Positions 1 to 10,474 of a stretch of DNA of 64,000 nt are shown piece after piece (positions within the stretch are counted from its first letter, which is position 1; the number at the start of each line of letters is the position of its first letter). A program made the position numbers and the translations under genes. A model generated the notes under the pieces. The model was given only the letters and a program-made list of their open reading frames with translations. It was not told the origin of the DNA and ran no database searches. Source of the stretch: JAGQPD01 sp020426865 (lineage in GTDB: Bacteria > Planctomycetota > Planctomycetia > Pirellulales > Pirellulaceae); the NCBI GenBank assembly GCA_041399065.1, contig JAWKTN010000003.1:744001-808000 (forward strand), written 5' to 3'.

Positions 1-3000
1 CCGGAGTCGCTGACGTTTCAATCGAACGCGACGGCCGAACATGAGGATGCCGATGCCATTAAACCCGTCTCGTTCAACCTGACGTCGTTCTTGGACCGTT
101 TGATCACGGGGCAAAACGTCTTGGCAATTCACGCATTGAATGTGGATGACGCCAGTCCAGACTTGCTGTCGATTCCCAAGTTGCTTGCCACGCGAGTACT
201 CGACGACACGGTATCGGAGGCGTACATGCCGCAACCGTCGCCTGGCGCGACGAATGTGTTGCTCGGCGCGACGCTCGGTCCACTGGTCCAGAATGTCACC
301 GAACAGGTCGCGCAACCGACGCAGAATCAGAGTATCGTTGTCACGGCGAAGGTCACAGCGACCAGCAGCGCGATTACCGACGTCGCGCTGCACTACCGCG
401 TGATGTACGGTGGCGAGACAACGGTAGCGATGAATGACAACGGGACTGGACAGGACCTGACGGCGGGCGATGGCATTTACACGGGCGTCATTCCGAGCAC
501 GGCGTATGGACCGGGACAGATGGTACGGTGGTACGTAACCGCAGACAACGCTGTCGGCGGTGCGACGCGCATGCCGCCATTCTTGAAGCCCACCAATTCG
601 GCGGAGTACTACGGTACCGTGGTGCAGAATCCTGGCGATTCATCGGATTTGCCGGTGTTTGAGTATTTTGTGCAAAACACGTCGGCTGCCGGCACTGATG
701 CGGGGACGCGCGGTTCGGTCTATTTCCTGGGCGAGTTTTACGACAACGTTTTTGTGCGACGGCGCGGCGGCAATACGACCCAAGGACGTAAGTTCGAATT
801 CAACGACGGGCACTACTTCTTGTTCGACCCGGTATATCCGCGAGTTGACGAGATAAACCTGAATGAACGGGGTGCCGAACCGACCTACATGCGTCAAGTT
901 TTATCATGGGACGTATACGCGGCAGCAGGCGTTCCGGCGTCACTTGCACGCCCGTGGCATACACGTCTGAATGGTTCCTACCAGGACGTCCGAATTTTCG
1001 TTGAACAGCCCGATTCGGATCTCTTGCGGCGCACAGGGCTCGATCCCAACGGAGCACTCTATAAGGTCGGCGCCAACGGCGTGGAGAACTCGCTGACCTC
1101 ATCCACCAACGGCATCAACAAGCGCACGCGCAAGGAAGAAGACAATTCGGACTTGCAGGCACTCGTCGACGGCGTGAATCCGAACAACCCCAATCGGATC
1201 GAGTATGTCTTCGACAATGTCGATATCGCTGCGGCGATCAACTACATCGCCGCCACTTCCATCATTCACGATAACGATGCGCCCCACAAGAACTATCACG
1301 TCTATCGCGACACCGAAGGGAGTCAGCAGTGGACGTTCCTGCCCTGGGACAAAGACCTGACATTCGGCCTGAATTTTGGCTTGCCCGGCGTCATTGGCAA
1401 CCAGGATCCGTTTAGCCACCCGTTCTTCGGAGATAGCGATCACCAGAAAATAGACGGCAAGTGGAATCGCTTGATCGATGCGTTGTTTGAGATCCCCAGC
1501 GTGCGCGAAATGTACGTCCGCCGGTTGCGCTCACTGATGGACCAGTTGCTACTCCCAGCCGGAAGCCCGGAGACTTCCTGGCTTGATCGCCGAATCGCCG
1601 AACTGACCGCCGATTTACAGCCCGAAATCGGCTCGACCAGTTGGCTCAACGACGTCAATCGCATCACCAACGAATATCTCGTTGAACGCCGACAGCACCT
1701 GTACGTCGATCACAGCATCGACAACCCGACCTATCCGGACAACGCGGCAATTCCCGATGCGCAAATCGGCAACCCGGCCATTTTATTCGGCGCGATGGAT
1801 GCAAGTCCGGCAAGCGGCAACCAGGACCAAGAGTATCTCGAGCTTACCAATCCAAATACTACGGCGGTCGACATCAGCAATTGGCGAATCGAAGGGGGAA
1901 TCGCGTTCACCTTCCGCCCCGGCACGGTGATCCCCGCCGGTGACACTCTGTACATTACGCCCGACGTCCCTGCATTTCTCGCTCGCACCAGCGGCCCACG
2001 GGGTGGCCAACAGCTATTCGTGCAAGGCAATTACTCCGGACACCTGTCCAACTTGGGCGAGATGCTAAGCCTAATCGCGGCGGACGGCCAGGTGGTCGAT
2101 CAAACGTCGACTCCGAATAACCCAACTGCGACACAACAGTATCTGCGAATAACTGAAGTCAACTTCAATCCTCATGATCCACTCGTGCAGTTCGGCGAGG
2201 AGAACGTCGACAACGATGAATTCGAGTTCATCGAATTTGTCAACACCAGCGGTAGCCAGACCTTGAACCTGGCTGGCGTGAGGATTTCCGGAGCAGTCGA
2301 ATATCGTTTCGGAACGATTGAGCAGGTAATGAACGCCACGTTCAATCAAGTGACGGATGGATTCACGTATGTTGACGACCCGTTTAATAGCACGAACGAG
2401 CCGTCGCACGCCGCTGGAGCACGGGTCGCCGGTGTCGGCCCAGATGGCAGCGGCGCGTTGCGTGTCTACCTGGATGAAGCGGGATCGGGCGCCGATCTGG
2501 CCGGCACATCGGGTGGCTGGACGAACACCTTCAATGTCGGTGAGGGAGGTGTCTATGATCTGTCGGTCGATTACCGGATGATTGTCGGCCAGGGATTTGA
2601 GTCGGATGAGTTTGGCGAGGTGCTGCTGCAGATCGACGGCACACGCATCGGCACAAACGCCAATTCGTCAGTACTGCACGTGGCCGGGGACGGACAAAAC
2701 CCTTCCACGCCCCCGGTGGACTCGGGTTGGCGTACCGCACAATTCAAAGTGCCGCTCACCGCCGGCAGCCACACGTTGACCATCGGCGGCTACAACAACA
2801 AGTCGACGTCAACCAACGAGGATGTCGAGCTGTACTTCGATAATGTCAATCTGTCGGGAAGCGTCGGTGAGCTACTCTTGGAACCGAACGAACGTATCGT
2901 CGTCGTGAAGAACGTTGACGCATTTGCCAGCCGCTACGGATCTGTCAGCTCGATCGCCGGCACGTTTTTCAACGGCACCACCTTGCCGAATGGTACGGGT

Positions 3001-4527
3001 GACGTGAAACTGGACGACGCCAATGGCAATACGATTGTCGATTTCCGCTATGACGACGCATGGTACCGCCGCGCGGATGGGCGTGGAAGTTCACTGGAAA
3101 TCGTCTCCCCGTCGCTCGATTACTCCCGCTGGGATAGCTGGCAGGCAAGCCTGGCATTCGGCGGTACCCCAGGTTCAGATGCCCTGGCGACGCGCGATGT
3201 CATTATCAATGAAGTGCTTGCCAATTCGGATGCCCCTGAGCCGGACGCGATCGAACTGTACAATACGGGCCAGCAACCGGTGAACATCGGCGGTTGGTTG
3301 CTCTCGGACACCACAAACAACCTTTTCAAATTTGTCATCCCGTCCGGAACGGTCCTGCAACCTGGTGCGTACATCGTTTTCGACGAAAGCGACTTTAACC
3401 CGGGCAGCGGAACACAAGCGACCGATTTTGCATTGAACTCGCTTGGTGACGATGTTTGGCTGGTTGCGACGAGCCCAACAGGAAAACCAACTCGCGTCGC
3501 AGACGCAATCGCATTTGACGGCAGCCAAGTGGGGGTGACGCTGGGGCGCGTGGATGATGGCCAGTTCGATTACGATCTGTTTCCGCTGCAGCGGTCCACA
3601 CTGGGATCGAGTAATGTCGAACCGCAGGTCGGCCAGGTAATCATTAGCGAGGTTCACTACCATCCCGCCGACGGCGCGGCAGGCCAAATGCCAGGTGCCG
3701 AATTCATCGAATTGTACAATGGTTCCACCAGTACCCAATCGCTCACGGGTTGGCAGATGCGCGGAGCCATCGACTTTGCGTTCGCCGATGATACGATTCT
3801 GTCTTCTGGTGGAATTGTGATCCTCGTTCCCTTTGACCCGTTGTCAACCGCCATCGCAGACGACTTCCGCAACCGTTACGGCGTTCCTGCTTCGACGTTG
3901 TTGGTCGGACCATTCACGGGTCAGCTGGCAAACAGCGGCGAGGTTCTCGAGCTGTTGGCGCCACTTGTGCCTGGGGTCGTCGACTCGGGAAGCTATCTGG
4001 TCGATCGGGTCGGTTATCGCGACGTCGCCCCATGGCCAACGGCGGCCGATGGAGTGGGAAGTTCGTTGCAACGAAATACGCCGACCGCGTTTGGCGATCG
4101 GGCAGGAAACTGGTTCGCGGCGTCGCCAACACCGGGCATTGTGTCGTTCCTGACGGGACGGTCCACCGACTTCGACCAGAACGGGGTCGTCAACGCCACG
4201 GATCTTTCCGTCTGGGCCCAAGGGCTGGAATCCTCGACCATCGCCGCGCAGGAGACCGGCGACGCCGACGGCGATTTGGACGTCGATGGGCGGGATTTTC
4301 TTGCTTGGCAGAGAGATTTCGGCGTGCCAGCCACCGTGCTTTCGACCGCATCCGCCGAAAGCACATTGGTGGAGACATCCCTCCAACGGGGGACAGCCCG
4401 ATCATATCGATCTGCGCTTCGGCCGACCATGCCGGAGGCCGTCGATCAGGCAATCGCCGAGGCCTACCAGCAGTCGCCGGGAATGCGTCAAGCCAGACCG
4501 TTACAATCAGCTCGATCGGTCGTCTAG
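1..4527 (+). CDS. CotH / lamin-tail / dockerin surface protein, 5' end missing
   Basis: The frame is open from base 1, so the start lies outside the window; about 1508 residues are visible. In order it shows a chain ending typical of lamin-tail proteins (TGQNVLAIHALN), a CotH kinase-like region around 800-1700 (NLNERG, WHTRLNGSYQD, WTFLPWDKDLTFG), and at least four lamin-tail domains (near 1780, 2145, 3200 and 3640, each starting like IISEVHYHP or INEVLANS). A type I dockerin pair follows at about 4170-4320 (DFDQNGVVNATD, GDADGDLDVDGRDF). The family is large, extracellular and common in planctomycetes; CotH domains can act as protein kinases, but catalysis here is not shown. The second lamin-tail domain is interrupted by a beta-sandwich-like segment (about 2330-2870). 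No PEP-CTERM tail is seen; the protein ends in an unremarkable hydrophilic tail. Family assignment is firm, substrate unknown. Confidence 0.88.
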   Translation, partial: PESLTFQSNATAEHEDADAIKPVSFNLTSFLDRLITGQNVLAIHALNVDDASPDLLSIPKLLATRVLDDTVSEAYMPQPSPGATNVLLGATLGPLVQNVTEQVAQPTQNQSIVVTAKVTATSSAITDVALHYRVMYGGETTVAMNDNGTGQDLTAGDGIYTGVIPSTAYGPGQMVRWYVTADNAVGGATRMPPFLKPTNSAEYYGTVVQNPGDSSDLPVFEYFVQNTSAAGTDAGTRGSVYFLGEFYDNVFVRRRGGNTTQGRKFEFNDGHYFLFDPVYPRVDEINLNERGAEPTYMRQVLSWDVYAAAGVPASLARPWHTRLNGSYQDVRIFVEQPDSDLLRRTGLDPNGALYKVGANGVENSLTSSTNGINKRTRKEEDNSDLQALVDGVNPNNPNRIEYVFDNVDIAAAINYIAATSIIHDNDAPHKNYHVYRDTEGSQQWTFLPWDKDLTFGLNFGLPGVIGNQDPFSHPFFGDSDHQKIDGKWNRLIDALFEIPSVREMYVRRLRSLMDQLLLPAGSPETSWLDRRIAELTADLQPEIGSTSWLNDVNRITNEYLVERRQHLYVDHSIDNPTYPDNAAIPDAQIGNPAILFGAMDASPASGNQDQEYLELTNPNTTAVDISNWRIEGGIAFTFRPGTVIPAGDTLYITPDVPAFLARTSGPRGGQQLFVQGNYSGHLSNLGEMLSLIAADGQVVDQTSTPNNPTATQQYLRITEVNFNPHDPLVQFGEENVDNDEFEFIEFVNTSGSQTLNLAGVRISGAVEYRFGTIEQVMNATFNQVTDGFTYVDDPFNSTNEPSHAAGARVAGVGPDGSGALRVYLDEAGSGADLAGTSGGWTNTFNVGEGGVYDLSVDYRMIVGQGFESDEFGEVLLQIDGTRIGTNANSSVLHVAGDGQNPSTPPVDSGWRTAQFKVPLTAGSHTLTIGGYNNKSTSTNEDVELYFDNVNLSGSVGELLLEPNERIVVVKNVDAFASRYGSVSSIAGTFFNGTTLPNGTGDVKLDDANGNTIVDFRYDDAWYRRADGRGSSLEIVSPSLDYSRWDSWQASLAFGGTPGSDALATRDVIINEVLANSDAPEPDAIELYNTGQQPVNIGGWLLSDTTNNLFKFVIPSGTVLQPGAYIVFDESDFNPGSGTQATDFALNSLGDDVWLVATSPTGKPTRVADAIAFDGSQVGVTLGRVDDGQFDYDLFPLQRSTLGSSNVEPQVGQVIISEVHYHPADGAAGQMPGAEFIELYNGSTSTQSLTGWQMRGAIDFAFADDTILSSGGIVILVPFDPLSTAIADDFRNRYGVPASTLLVGPFTGQLANSGEVLELLAPLVPGVVDSGSYLVDRVGYRDVAPWPTAADGVGSSLQRNTPTAFGDRAGNWFAASPTPGIVSFLTGRSTDFDQNGVVNATDLSVWAQGLESSTIAAQETGDADGDLDVDGRDFLAWQRDFGVPATVLSTASAESTLVETSLQRGTARSYRSALRPTMPEAVDQAIAEAYQQSPGMRQARPLQSARSVV

Positions 4528-4938
4528 CGGAGAACGGTGTTCTCCAGCCAAAGCCGGCAAGTTGCCAAACGATCAGGCAGTCTAAGCGACCAGGCAGTCT
4601 GGCTGTCTTTGAAGCTGTCTTTTCTGGAAGCTGTCTTTTCTGGAAAAATCTGCGTCTCCCGGGGGGAATTGTCGTCGCAAGTGGGTGGGCGAATACGGGT
4701 ATTACGGTAGAACGTGGTGCTCTCGTTGGCCCACCTTCATCTTGCCAGAGCGGATTCGCAGCCGATACGTACCGAGACCCTCGTACTCGGCTGCGGTCCG
4801 CCATCGGTTCGATCTTTAGCCGCTTGATCTACGGCCGCTTACCGCTTAGGGTGCATATTAGGTTGGTGTTGGTTCGGCTGGGACCTTTACCTTGGCGGAA
4901 ATAGCAAGACTTGGCCGTGATGGCTGGAGGGGGACCGG
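4528..4938. other. Intergenic stretch with a short tandem repeat
   Basis: No convincing gene. A 16-bp unit (gaagctgtcttttctg) is present twice in a row at 4611-4626 and 4627-4642, and a related direct repeat (accaggcagtct-like) lies at about 4573-4602. No clear terminator hairpin or promoter was recognised. Confidence 0.6.
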
Positions 4939-5922
4939 ATGCAAACGATCCGTGCGATGTGGTTCGTCCGCCGGCACATGTTCGGTGCGGTGCTTTGTCT
5001 GCTGGCGTTGGATTTGGCCCGGGTTGCTACCGCTCAACCGGCAGACCCGGCTGCAGCGATGCAGCAGATGTTCGACGAATTCGCGCGCGCTTCCAATGCG
5101 TTCATGCCGGGGATATTGGGCGAACTGACCGACGAGCAGGTACGGCAGTTGGAGGGGATCGACATCCCGATTCAAGACGAGCGTCGTTTCGGCGAGCGAG
5201 TGGTCGAGGAGTATTTGGCCACCTTGCGATCGAACGGGTTAGTCTGGACGGAGGAAGGACGGGACGTCGAGTACCTGTCGCAGCTGGTTGCAAAGATACG
5301 ACCGTTGATGGAGCGGGGCAAGCTGTACAGGGAAATTCGGGTCATTGTCGTCGAGTCTCCGACGACCGATGCTTACTCCGTTCCTGGCGGGACGCTCATT
5401 TTTTCCACGGGGATGGTGCAGCATGTCGCCAATGAGGCAGCAATGGTTGGTGTTTTGGGGCATGAACTATCGCATTTGGATCGTGGGCATCAGCTGTTAC
5501 CGCTGCGGCAGGCCAAGATGATGCGCCAGCCGATGTCGCTGGACCGGGGGATGTCCTGGATAGGTCTGTTCGCGCGTCCGTTTCGTCCCGAATTCGAAAA
5601 ACAGGCCGACGCCGACGCGACTCGGTGGATGATGCAGCTTGGATATGAGCCACTTGCGCTTTCGCGGTTGCTGTCGAGTTGGGATCGCCGTCAGGACCAG
5701 CAGGTGCCGTGGCAGAAGTTTGTTCCAAGTTTCGTGAAGTCACACCCGGATCCTGGTTTGCGTTCCGTGGAGATTGCGAGGTTGTCCGAACAATTACGGC
5801 AGCAGTATGTTGACGCGACTTATATTGGCGAGGACAATTTACGGGAGCGACGTCCACGCGACGGCGGACGGCGCAAGAGTGGTCAACGCAAGAGCGAACG
5901 GCGCAGGGCGAATAGGGACTAA
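4939..5922 (+). CDS. M48-family zinc metalloprotease, secreted
   Basis: The 327-residue protein begins with a basic, then hydrophobic stretch (MQTIRAMWFVRRHMFGAVLC...) consistent with a signal peptide or membrane anchor. The zinc motif HELSH sits at residues 175-179 inside VLGHELSHLDRGH, and the third ligand region EKQADADATRWM follows near 219, matching peptidase M48 (Ste24/HtpX/BepA type). YSVPGGTLIFSTGMV upstream of the motif is also typical of soluble M48 proteases. Such enzymes degrade misfolded envelope proteins. The C-terminus is strongly basic (about 20 residues of R/K-rich sequence). The stop codon abuts the start of the following sigma-factor gene, so the two are very probably cotranscribed. 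Confidence 0.9.
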   Translation: MQTIRAMWFVRRHMFGAVLCLLALDLARVATAQPADPAAAMQQMFDEFARASNAFMPGILGELTDEQVRQLEGIDIPIQDERRFGERVVEEYLATLRSNGLVWTEEGRDVEYLSQLVAKIRPLMERGKLYREIRVIVVESPTTDAYSVPGGTLIFSTGMVQHVANEAAMVGVLGHELSHLDRGHQLLPLRQAKMMRQPMSLDRGMSWIGLFARPFRPEFEKQADADATRWMMQLGYEPLALSRLLSSWDRRQDQQVPWQKFVPSFVKSHPDPGLRSVEIARLSEQLRQQYVDATYIGEDNLRERRPRDGGRRKSGQRKSERRRANRD

Positions 5923-6525
5923 ATGCAATCTATGTCAGCGGATGCTCTGAATGATTCCTTCGACGACTTCTTGCAACGCATCCGGATCGGGGACGCACGT
6001 GCGGCAGAAGAGTTTGTGCGGCGTTACGAGCCACTCATTCGCCGCGAAGTACGACTGCGTTGGGAAGACGAGCGATTGTCACGACTGTTTGATTCGCAGG
6101 ATGTGACACAATCCGTGCTGGCCAGCTTCTTTCTCCGCGCGACGGCGGGACAATATGATCTGCAAAGTCCGGAACAGCTGGCCGGCCTGTTATTGACCAT
6201 GGCTCGCAATAAGATGGCCTCCCGCGCGCGGCATTCCCATCGCCAGTGTCGGGACTCGCGTCGCCAGGTTTCGACTGATCATGCCGTGCATATCATTAGC
6301 GAAAAGGACGACAATCCTGCTGAGCTCGTGGCGGGCCAGGAGCTGATTGCGGAATTCCGCGCACGACTGACGGCGGAAGAATCACAGCTTTCCCAGATGC
6401 GACAAGAGGGTCGTACATGGACGGAGATCGCAGAGGCCCTGGGCGGTTCCGCCGAAGCGCGCCGGATGCAGTTGAACCGGGCCGTGGACCGGATCGCTCA
6501 GGAGCTTGGGATCGGATGTGATTAG
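5923..6525 (+). CDS. ECF-type RNA polymerase sigma factor
   Basis: The 200-residue protein has the sigma-70 ECF layout. An N-terminal region 2 (AEEFVRRYEPLIRREVRLRW, then LFDSQDVTQSVLASFF) is followed by a linker and a region 4 helix-turn-helix near the C-terminus (EGRTWTEIAEALGGSAEARRMQLNRAVDRI). This resembles the planctomycete ECF sigma groups that occur beside Ser/Thr kinases. The ATG at 5923 immediately follows the TAA of the metalloprotease gene, indicating one transcript. The next gene is a large Ser/Thr kinase, the usual partner for this sigma class; kinase-dependent control of the sigma factor is inferred from context only. Confidence 0.88.
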   Translation: MQSMSADALNDSFDDFLQRIRIGDARAAEEFVRRYEPLIRREVRLRWEDERLSRLFDSQDVTQSVLASFFLRATAGQYDLQSPEQLAGLLLTMARNKMASRARHSHRQCRDSRRQVSTDHAVHIISEKDDNPAELVAGQELIAEFRARLTAEESQLSQMRQEGRTWTEIAEALGGSAEARRMQLNRAVDRIAQELGIGCD

Positions 6526-6639
6526 TTTGCGAAACAACAACCAGCCCTTTCATCAAGAATATGTTCGGTCCGGCAACGCGTGGCGATATTTTAAGGAAAG
6601 CGCATACATTGTCCCCAAGTCGAGAGCGAGTAGCGTGCC

Positions 6640-9600
6640 TTGGACCCCGACGACTCGTCATTCTCCATAACACCGGCCGAAGAATTCTATCAGGCCTGGC
6701 GACGTGGGCAGCAGCCAAGCGTCGCATCGTTCCTTGGCAACCGTCCCCAGCTTACGGTGTGGCAGCAGGCGAGCGTGCTGCGCGTGGACCAACGCTGTCG
6801 ATGGGAGGATGGGCATCCATTGGCCGTCGAGCACTATATGGAGCGGTACCCGCAAGTTTTGGCCGACGATGAAGTCTTGTTGGATTTGATCTTCGCCGAA
6901 TTCCTGTTGCGTGATCGCCATGCACCGCCGGCGGACCTGAACGAATTCGAACATCGCTTTCCCCAGTACATCGCCACCTTGAAACAGCAAGTTGGCTTGC
7001 ATCGATTGCTGGACGAAACAACTGAGACATCCGAGCTGCATGTCCCCGGATACGAAATCTTTGGAACCATCGCCCGAGGCGGAACGTCTGTCGTTTACCG
7101 CGCCCGACATATCGCATTGGAACGTGATGTTGCATTAAAGGTGCTTTCCGCCGGACCGCACTCCAGTGGCTCCCTGCGCCAGAGATTCTTGTCGGAGGCG
7201 TCGGGGATAGCACAACTGCGACATCCCAATGTGGTTATGATTCATGATGTGGGACAGTACCAAGGCCATCCCTACATGGCATTGGAACTCGCGGATTGCG
7301 GGACGTTGGCTACCGCCTTTGCTGGCCAGGCACTTCCCTCGAATACGGCGGCCCAACTCATCGCCAGCCTGGCTGAGGCAATGCACGCCGTGCATCAACT
7401 GGGAATTGTGCACCGGGACCTCAAACCGAGCAACGTCCTCTTATTCTCCGGACCGTCGCCCGAACGCTCAGACGTTGCAGGTGACCAGCCCAATACTTTG
7501 CTGGATGCCAAAAGTGCCTTTGAGCAACAACGGTTGATACCGAAAGTCTCCGACTTCGGGTTGGCGAAATTCCTGCAATCGACGACCGCCGATCTGACTC
7601 AGTCGGGCGACATGATCGGCACGCCTGCCTATATGGCTCCCGAGCAGGTGACCGGCAACGGGCCGGCGGTCGGCCCACCGACGGATGTCTATGCGCTCGG
7701 CGCGATCCTGTATGAATTGCTAACAGGAATACCTCTTTATTCGGGCCGGTCACCGTTCGATGCACTCCGAGCCGTAGCGCGCGGAATTATCACGCCCCCT
7801 CGGCAACTTGTCCGGCGCATTCCTCGCGATCTCGAGACAATCTGCATGAAGTGCCTCGAACTGGATCCGGCGCGACGTTACGCTACCGCTGGGGAGCTAA
7901 CAAATGACCTAACACACTTCCTGCAAAAAAGACCTATCAGTGCCCGCCCCAGTTCTTGGTGGCAACGCGGCAAATTGTGGGCCCGACGACGACCAACAAC
8001 CGCTTTGCTTTTGGCCAGTCTTGCCGTGCTGATCGCCGCCGCTTGCGGTTTCTGGCGCTGGCATCTCCTTCGTGAACGTAATCACGATATTCACGCCCAG
8101 GTAAAAATGCTGGCGGCGTCAAATACAATGGCCGTTCCGAACATCCTGTCGCAAACCTTCGTCAAGTCGTCGGCCGGGGAACGGTTCATCGAAGAAGAAA
8201 TGGCTGGCGTTTCGCCATTCACCTCGGCCTGGATGCATTTGCAGCTGGCCCGATTGCGATACACCTCAGAAAAGCCGGCAATGGTAATCGCCAAAGAGCT
8301 CGCACAATACCTCGAATCTGCCAACCCGGATGAAGTCGAGCTGCTCGTCACAGAGCTAAAACCTTGGCTGTCGCAACTATCAGGCGAGTTGTGGAATCGC
8401 TTGCAGAGCGGCAATCCGTCATCTGAAGAACGGTTGCGATTGGCCAGTCTACTGTCGCACGACACCAGCGCGCCAATCGAGCGATGGAGCCCGGTGGCCA
8501 GTATGCTCGCCAACGATTTGATGAACGCCAATCCGCTGGAAATCCCCCGTTGGGCTCGCCTCCTGTCGCCCATCGGGACGCAATTGATTGCGCCACTTAC
8601 GTTGATCTTTCAATCGGGCGAATACTTGACGACGCAACGTGGCACGGCCAGTGTGTTGATCGGCGAATTCGCCCAGGGTAATGCGTCAACGCTCGTACCA
8701 CTTTTGATAGATGCGACGCCATCACAATATCTCGCTCTGTGGCCCTACGTCGTCGCCGCACCGAATGCGCTCAACGAGCTATTGGACGTGGTCAAGCAAC
8801 GTCCGGTCGACGATCAGAACGCATGGACGAATGGAAGTGAACAACAATGGATCGAGATGCGGACCCAAAGAGACCGTCGCCACCGTCGATACGCGATCGC
8901 CGCGATCGCATTGGCACAATTGGAGCATGTCGATTCACTGAAAGGAGTGCTGGCAGAATCGCCCGACAATTCCGTTCGCAGTCTGACAATCGAACTTGCC
9001 GGACCACTTGGGCTTTCGCCCTCTCACTTGCTGAGTCTCCTCGAGACCTCGGCGGACGGAGTGCAGCGTCAAGCCGCATTGCTGGCGCTTGGTCACTATA
9101 CCCGCCCCAAATGGCACGAGGCGGAAATGGCCGTCATTCGCAATGCCCTGCAATCACATGCAACGCAATGCCACGACGCGGGGGAACGAGCGGCGCTACT
9201 GTGGCTCGCAAACCACAACTACGTCGATCCAGCTCGGCTCCCTTCGGCAACGTCTGACGTCGAAGAGGATTTGCGCCAGCCGACATCGACACACCCCATC
9301 TACATGACGACCTCACAACGACAGCTACTAGTCATCTGCCCGGCTGGTACCGTGGCGATGGGATCGCCACCTTATGAAGAGGACCATGAGGACGATGAAA
9401 TTGTCCATGCCGTAATAATATCACAGGCTTTTGCCCTCAGTGCAACCGAAGTGACGGTAGAACAGTTTCTTCGTTATTCCACGAATACTCCCGTGAGCGT
9501 CAAATACAATCCTGACACATCAGGTCCGATGGGAAATGTGTCATGGTACGAAGCAGCGAGATATTGCCGTTGGCTCAGCCAGCAGGAATCAATCGCGGAA

Positions 9601-10092
9601 GATCAGATGTGTTTTCCGCCCATCGACGAGATACGTCCGGGTATGAGTTTGCCCGAGGACTACCTGTTGCGCACAGGTTATCGGTTGCCGACGGAAGCGG
9701 AATGGGAATATGCCTGCCGTGCCGGCACAAATACCGCGTGGTCCTTTGGGACGCGTGTCGATTTGTTTCCGTCGTATGGCTGGACCTTGGAGTCGTCGGG
9801 GAACCGGTCTCATACCGTGGCAACATTGATGCCCAACCGCTGGGGACTATTCGATATGTATGGCAACGAAGTGGAATGGTGTACCGACGCCGCGTCGAGT
9901 GACCCGCAATCGCATTTCGAAACGGATACTGATAACCATCGGACGGTTGACGACAGGTCGCGTCGCGTGCGAGGGGGATCCTTCGGAGATATCGCCGAAA
10001 CTTCACGTTCGGCCCGCCGATCCGCCCAACCACCCGAATCGCAGTGGGCCATTACGGGATTTCGCATCGCCAGAACTTGGTCGCCCAGGTAA
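6640..10092 (+). CDS. Ser/Thr protein kinase fused to an FGE-sulfatase-type domain
   Basis: The 1150-residue protein starts at TTG 6640; an in-frame stop at 6631 rules out any longer form, and no better start is obvious. Residues 1-130 are a planctomycete kinase prodomain. The kinase domain (about 137-420) has a glycine loop (ARGGTSVVYRA), catalytic K167 in VALKVL, HRDLKPSN with D260, DFG at 305 and the APEQV activation segment. A transmembrane helix lies near 452-472. The extracytoplasmic part holds an alpha-helical, HEAT-like region and ends in a formylglycine-generating-enzyme/SUMF1-type domain (about 900-1145; AGTVAMGSP, RLPTEAEWEYACRAG, NEVEWCTD, RVRGGSFGD, GFRIAR). In many such kinases this domain is thought to be a binding module rather than an enzyme. 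It follows the sigma-factor gene by 114 bp. Confidence 0.9.
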   Translation: MDPDDSSFSITPAEEFYQAWRRGQQPSVASFLGNRPQLTVWQQASVLRVDQRCRWEDGHPLAVEHYMERYPQVLADDEVLLDLIFAEFLLRDRHAPPADLNEFEHRFPQYIATLKQQVGLHRLLDETTETSELHVPGYEIFGTIARGGTSVVYRARHIALERDVALKVLSAGPHSSGSLRQRFLSEASGIAQLRHPNVVMIHDVGQYQGHPYMALELADCGTLATAFAGQALPSNTAAQLIASLAEAMHAVHQLGIVHRDLKPSNVLLFSGPSPERSDVAGDQPNTLLDAKSAFEQQRLIPKVSDFGLAKFLQSTTADLTQSGDMIGTPAYMAPEQVTGNGPAVGPPTDVYALGAILYELLTGIPLYSGRSPFDALRAVARGIITPPRQLVRRIPRDLETICMKCLELDPARRYATAGELTNDLTHFLQKRPISARPSSWWQRGKLWARRRPTTALLLASLAVLIAAACGFWRWHLLRERNHDIHAQVKMLAASNTMAVPNILSQTFVKSSAGERFIEEEMAGVSPFTSAWMHLQLARLRYTSEKPAMVIAKELAQYLESANPDEVELLVTELKPWLSQLSGELWNRLQSGNPSSEERLRLASLLSHDTSAPIERWSPVASMLANDLMNANPLEIPRWARLLSPIGTQLIAPLTLIFQSGEYLTTQRGTASVLIGEFAQGNASTLVPLLIDATPSQYLALWPYVVAAPNALNELLDVVKQRPVDDQNAWTNGSEQQWIEMRTQRDRRHRRYAIAAIALAQLEHVDSLKGVLAESPDNSVRSLTIELAGPLGLSPSHLLSLLETSADGVQRQAALLALGHYTRPKWHEAEMAVIRNALQSHATQCHDAGERAALLWLANHNYVDPARLPSATSDVEEDLRQPTSTHPIYMTTSQRQLLVICPAGTVAMGSPPYEEDHEDDEIVHAVIISQAFALSATEVTVEQFLRYSTNTPVSVKYNPDTSGPMGNVSWYEAARYCRWLSQQESIAEDQMCFPPIDEIRPGMSLPEDYLLRTGYRLPTEAEWEYACRAGTNTAWSFGTRVDLFPSYGWTLESSGNRSHTVATLMPNRWGLFDMYGNEVEWCTDAASSDPQSHFETDTDNHRTVDDRSRRVRGGSFGDIAETSRSARRSAQPPESQWAITGFRIARTWSPR

Positions 10093-10186
10093 CGTCCAAA
10101 GAATTCGGATGTATAATGACGACGTGGCTGTGATATCCCGCCAGCGGCGGATTGATTCGCGAGCCCGAAAACGTGTCCGACAGGTG

Positions 10187-10474
10187 ATGTCAGATAAGTC
10201 ATATCAGACAAGTCCCGACGCTGAAGTCCGCGACGCACATCGCGCATTGTTGCTGGCCGAGGAAGAACGTCGCAGGTCGCCGAATGATCCCAAAGTACTC
10301 GACGCCGTTGCGGCCTGTCATGCATCAGCTGGAGATTTTGACAAGGCGATTGAATTACAAACAGAGGCCGTCAACTTGTGTGTTGATGAGACGAAATCGT
10401 CATTACTCTTGTCGCGTCTGCAACTGTATCGCAATCAGCAGCCGTATTTGGAGCACACGAGCCATGTCCGTTGA
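10187..10474 (+). CDS. Small TPR-like protein
   Basis: About 95 residues from the ATG at 10187; an in-frame ATG at 10109 would add 26 residues of basic sequence. The body contains one recognisable tetratricopeptide-like helical pair (LDAVAACHASAGDFDKAIELQTEAVNL) preceded by a charged helix (DAHRALLLAEEERRRSPNDP). Such fragments occur as C-terminal parts of planctomycete TPR proteins, so it could also be a remnant. Its last 11 bp overlap the start of the next gene, suggesting translational coupling. Function unknown; possibly a scaffold for the kinase upstream. Confidence 0.5.
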   Translation: MSDKSYQTSPDAEVRDAHRALLLAEEERRRSPNDPKVLDAVAACHASAGDFDKAIELQTEAVNLCVDETKSSLLLSRLQLYRNQQPYLEHTSHVR

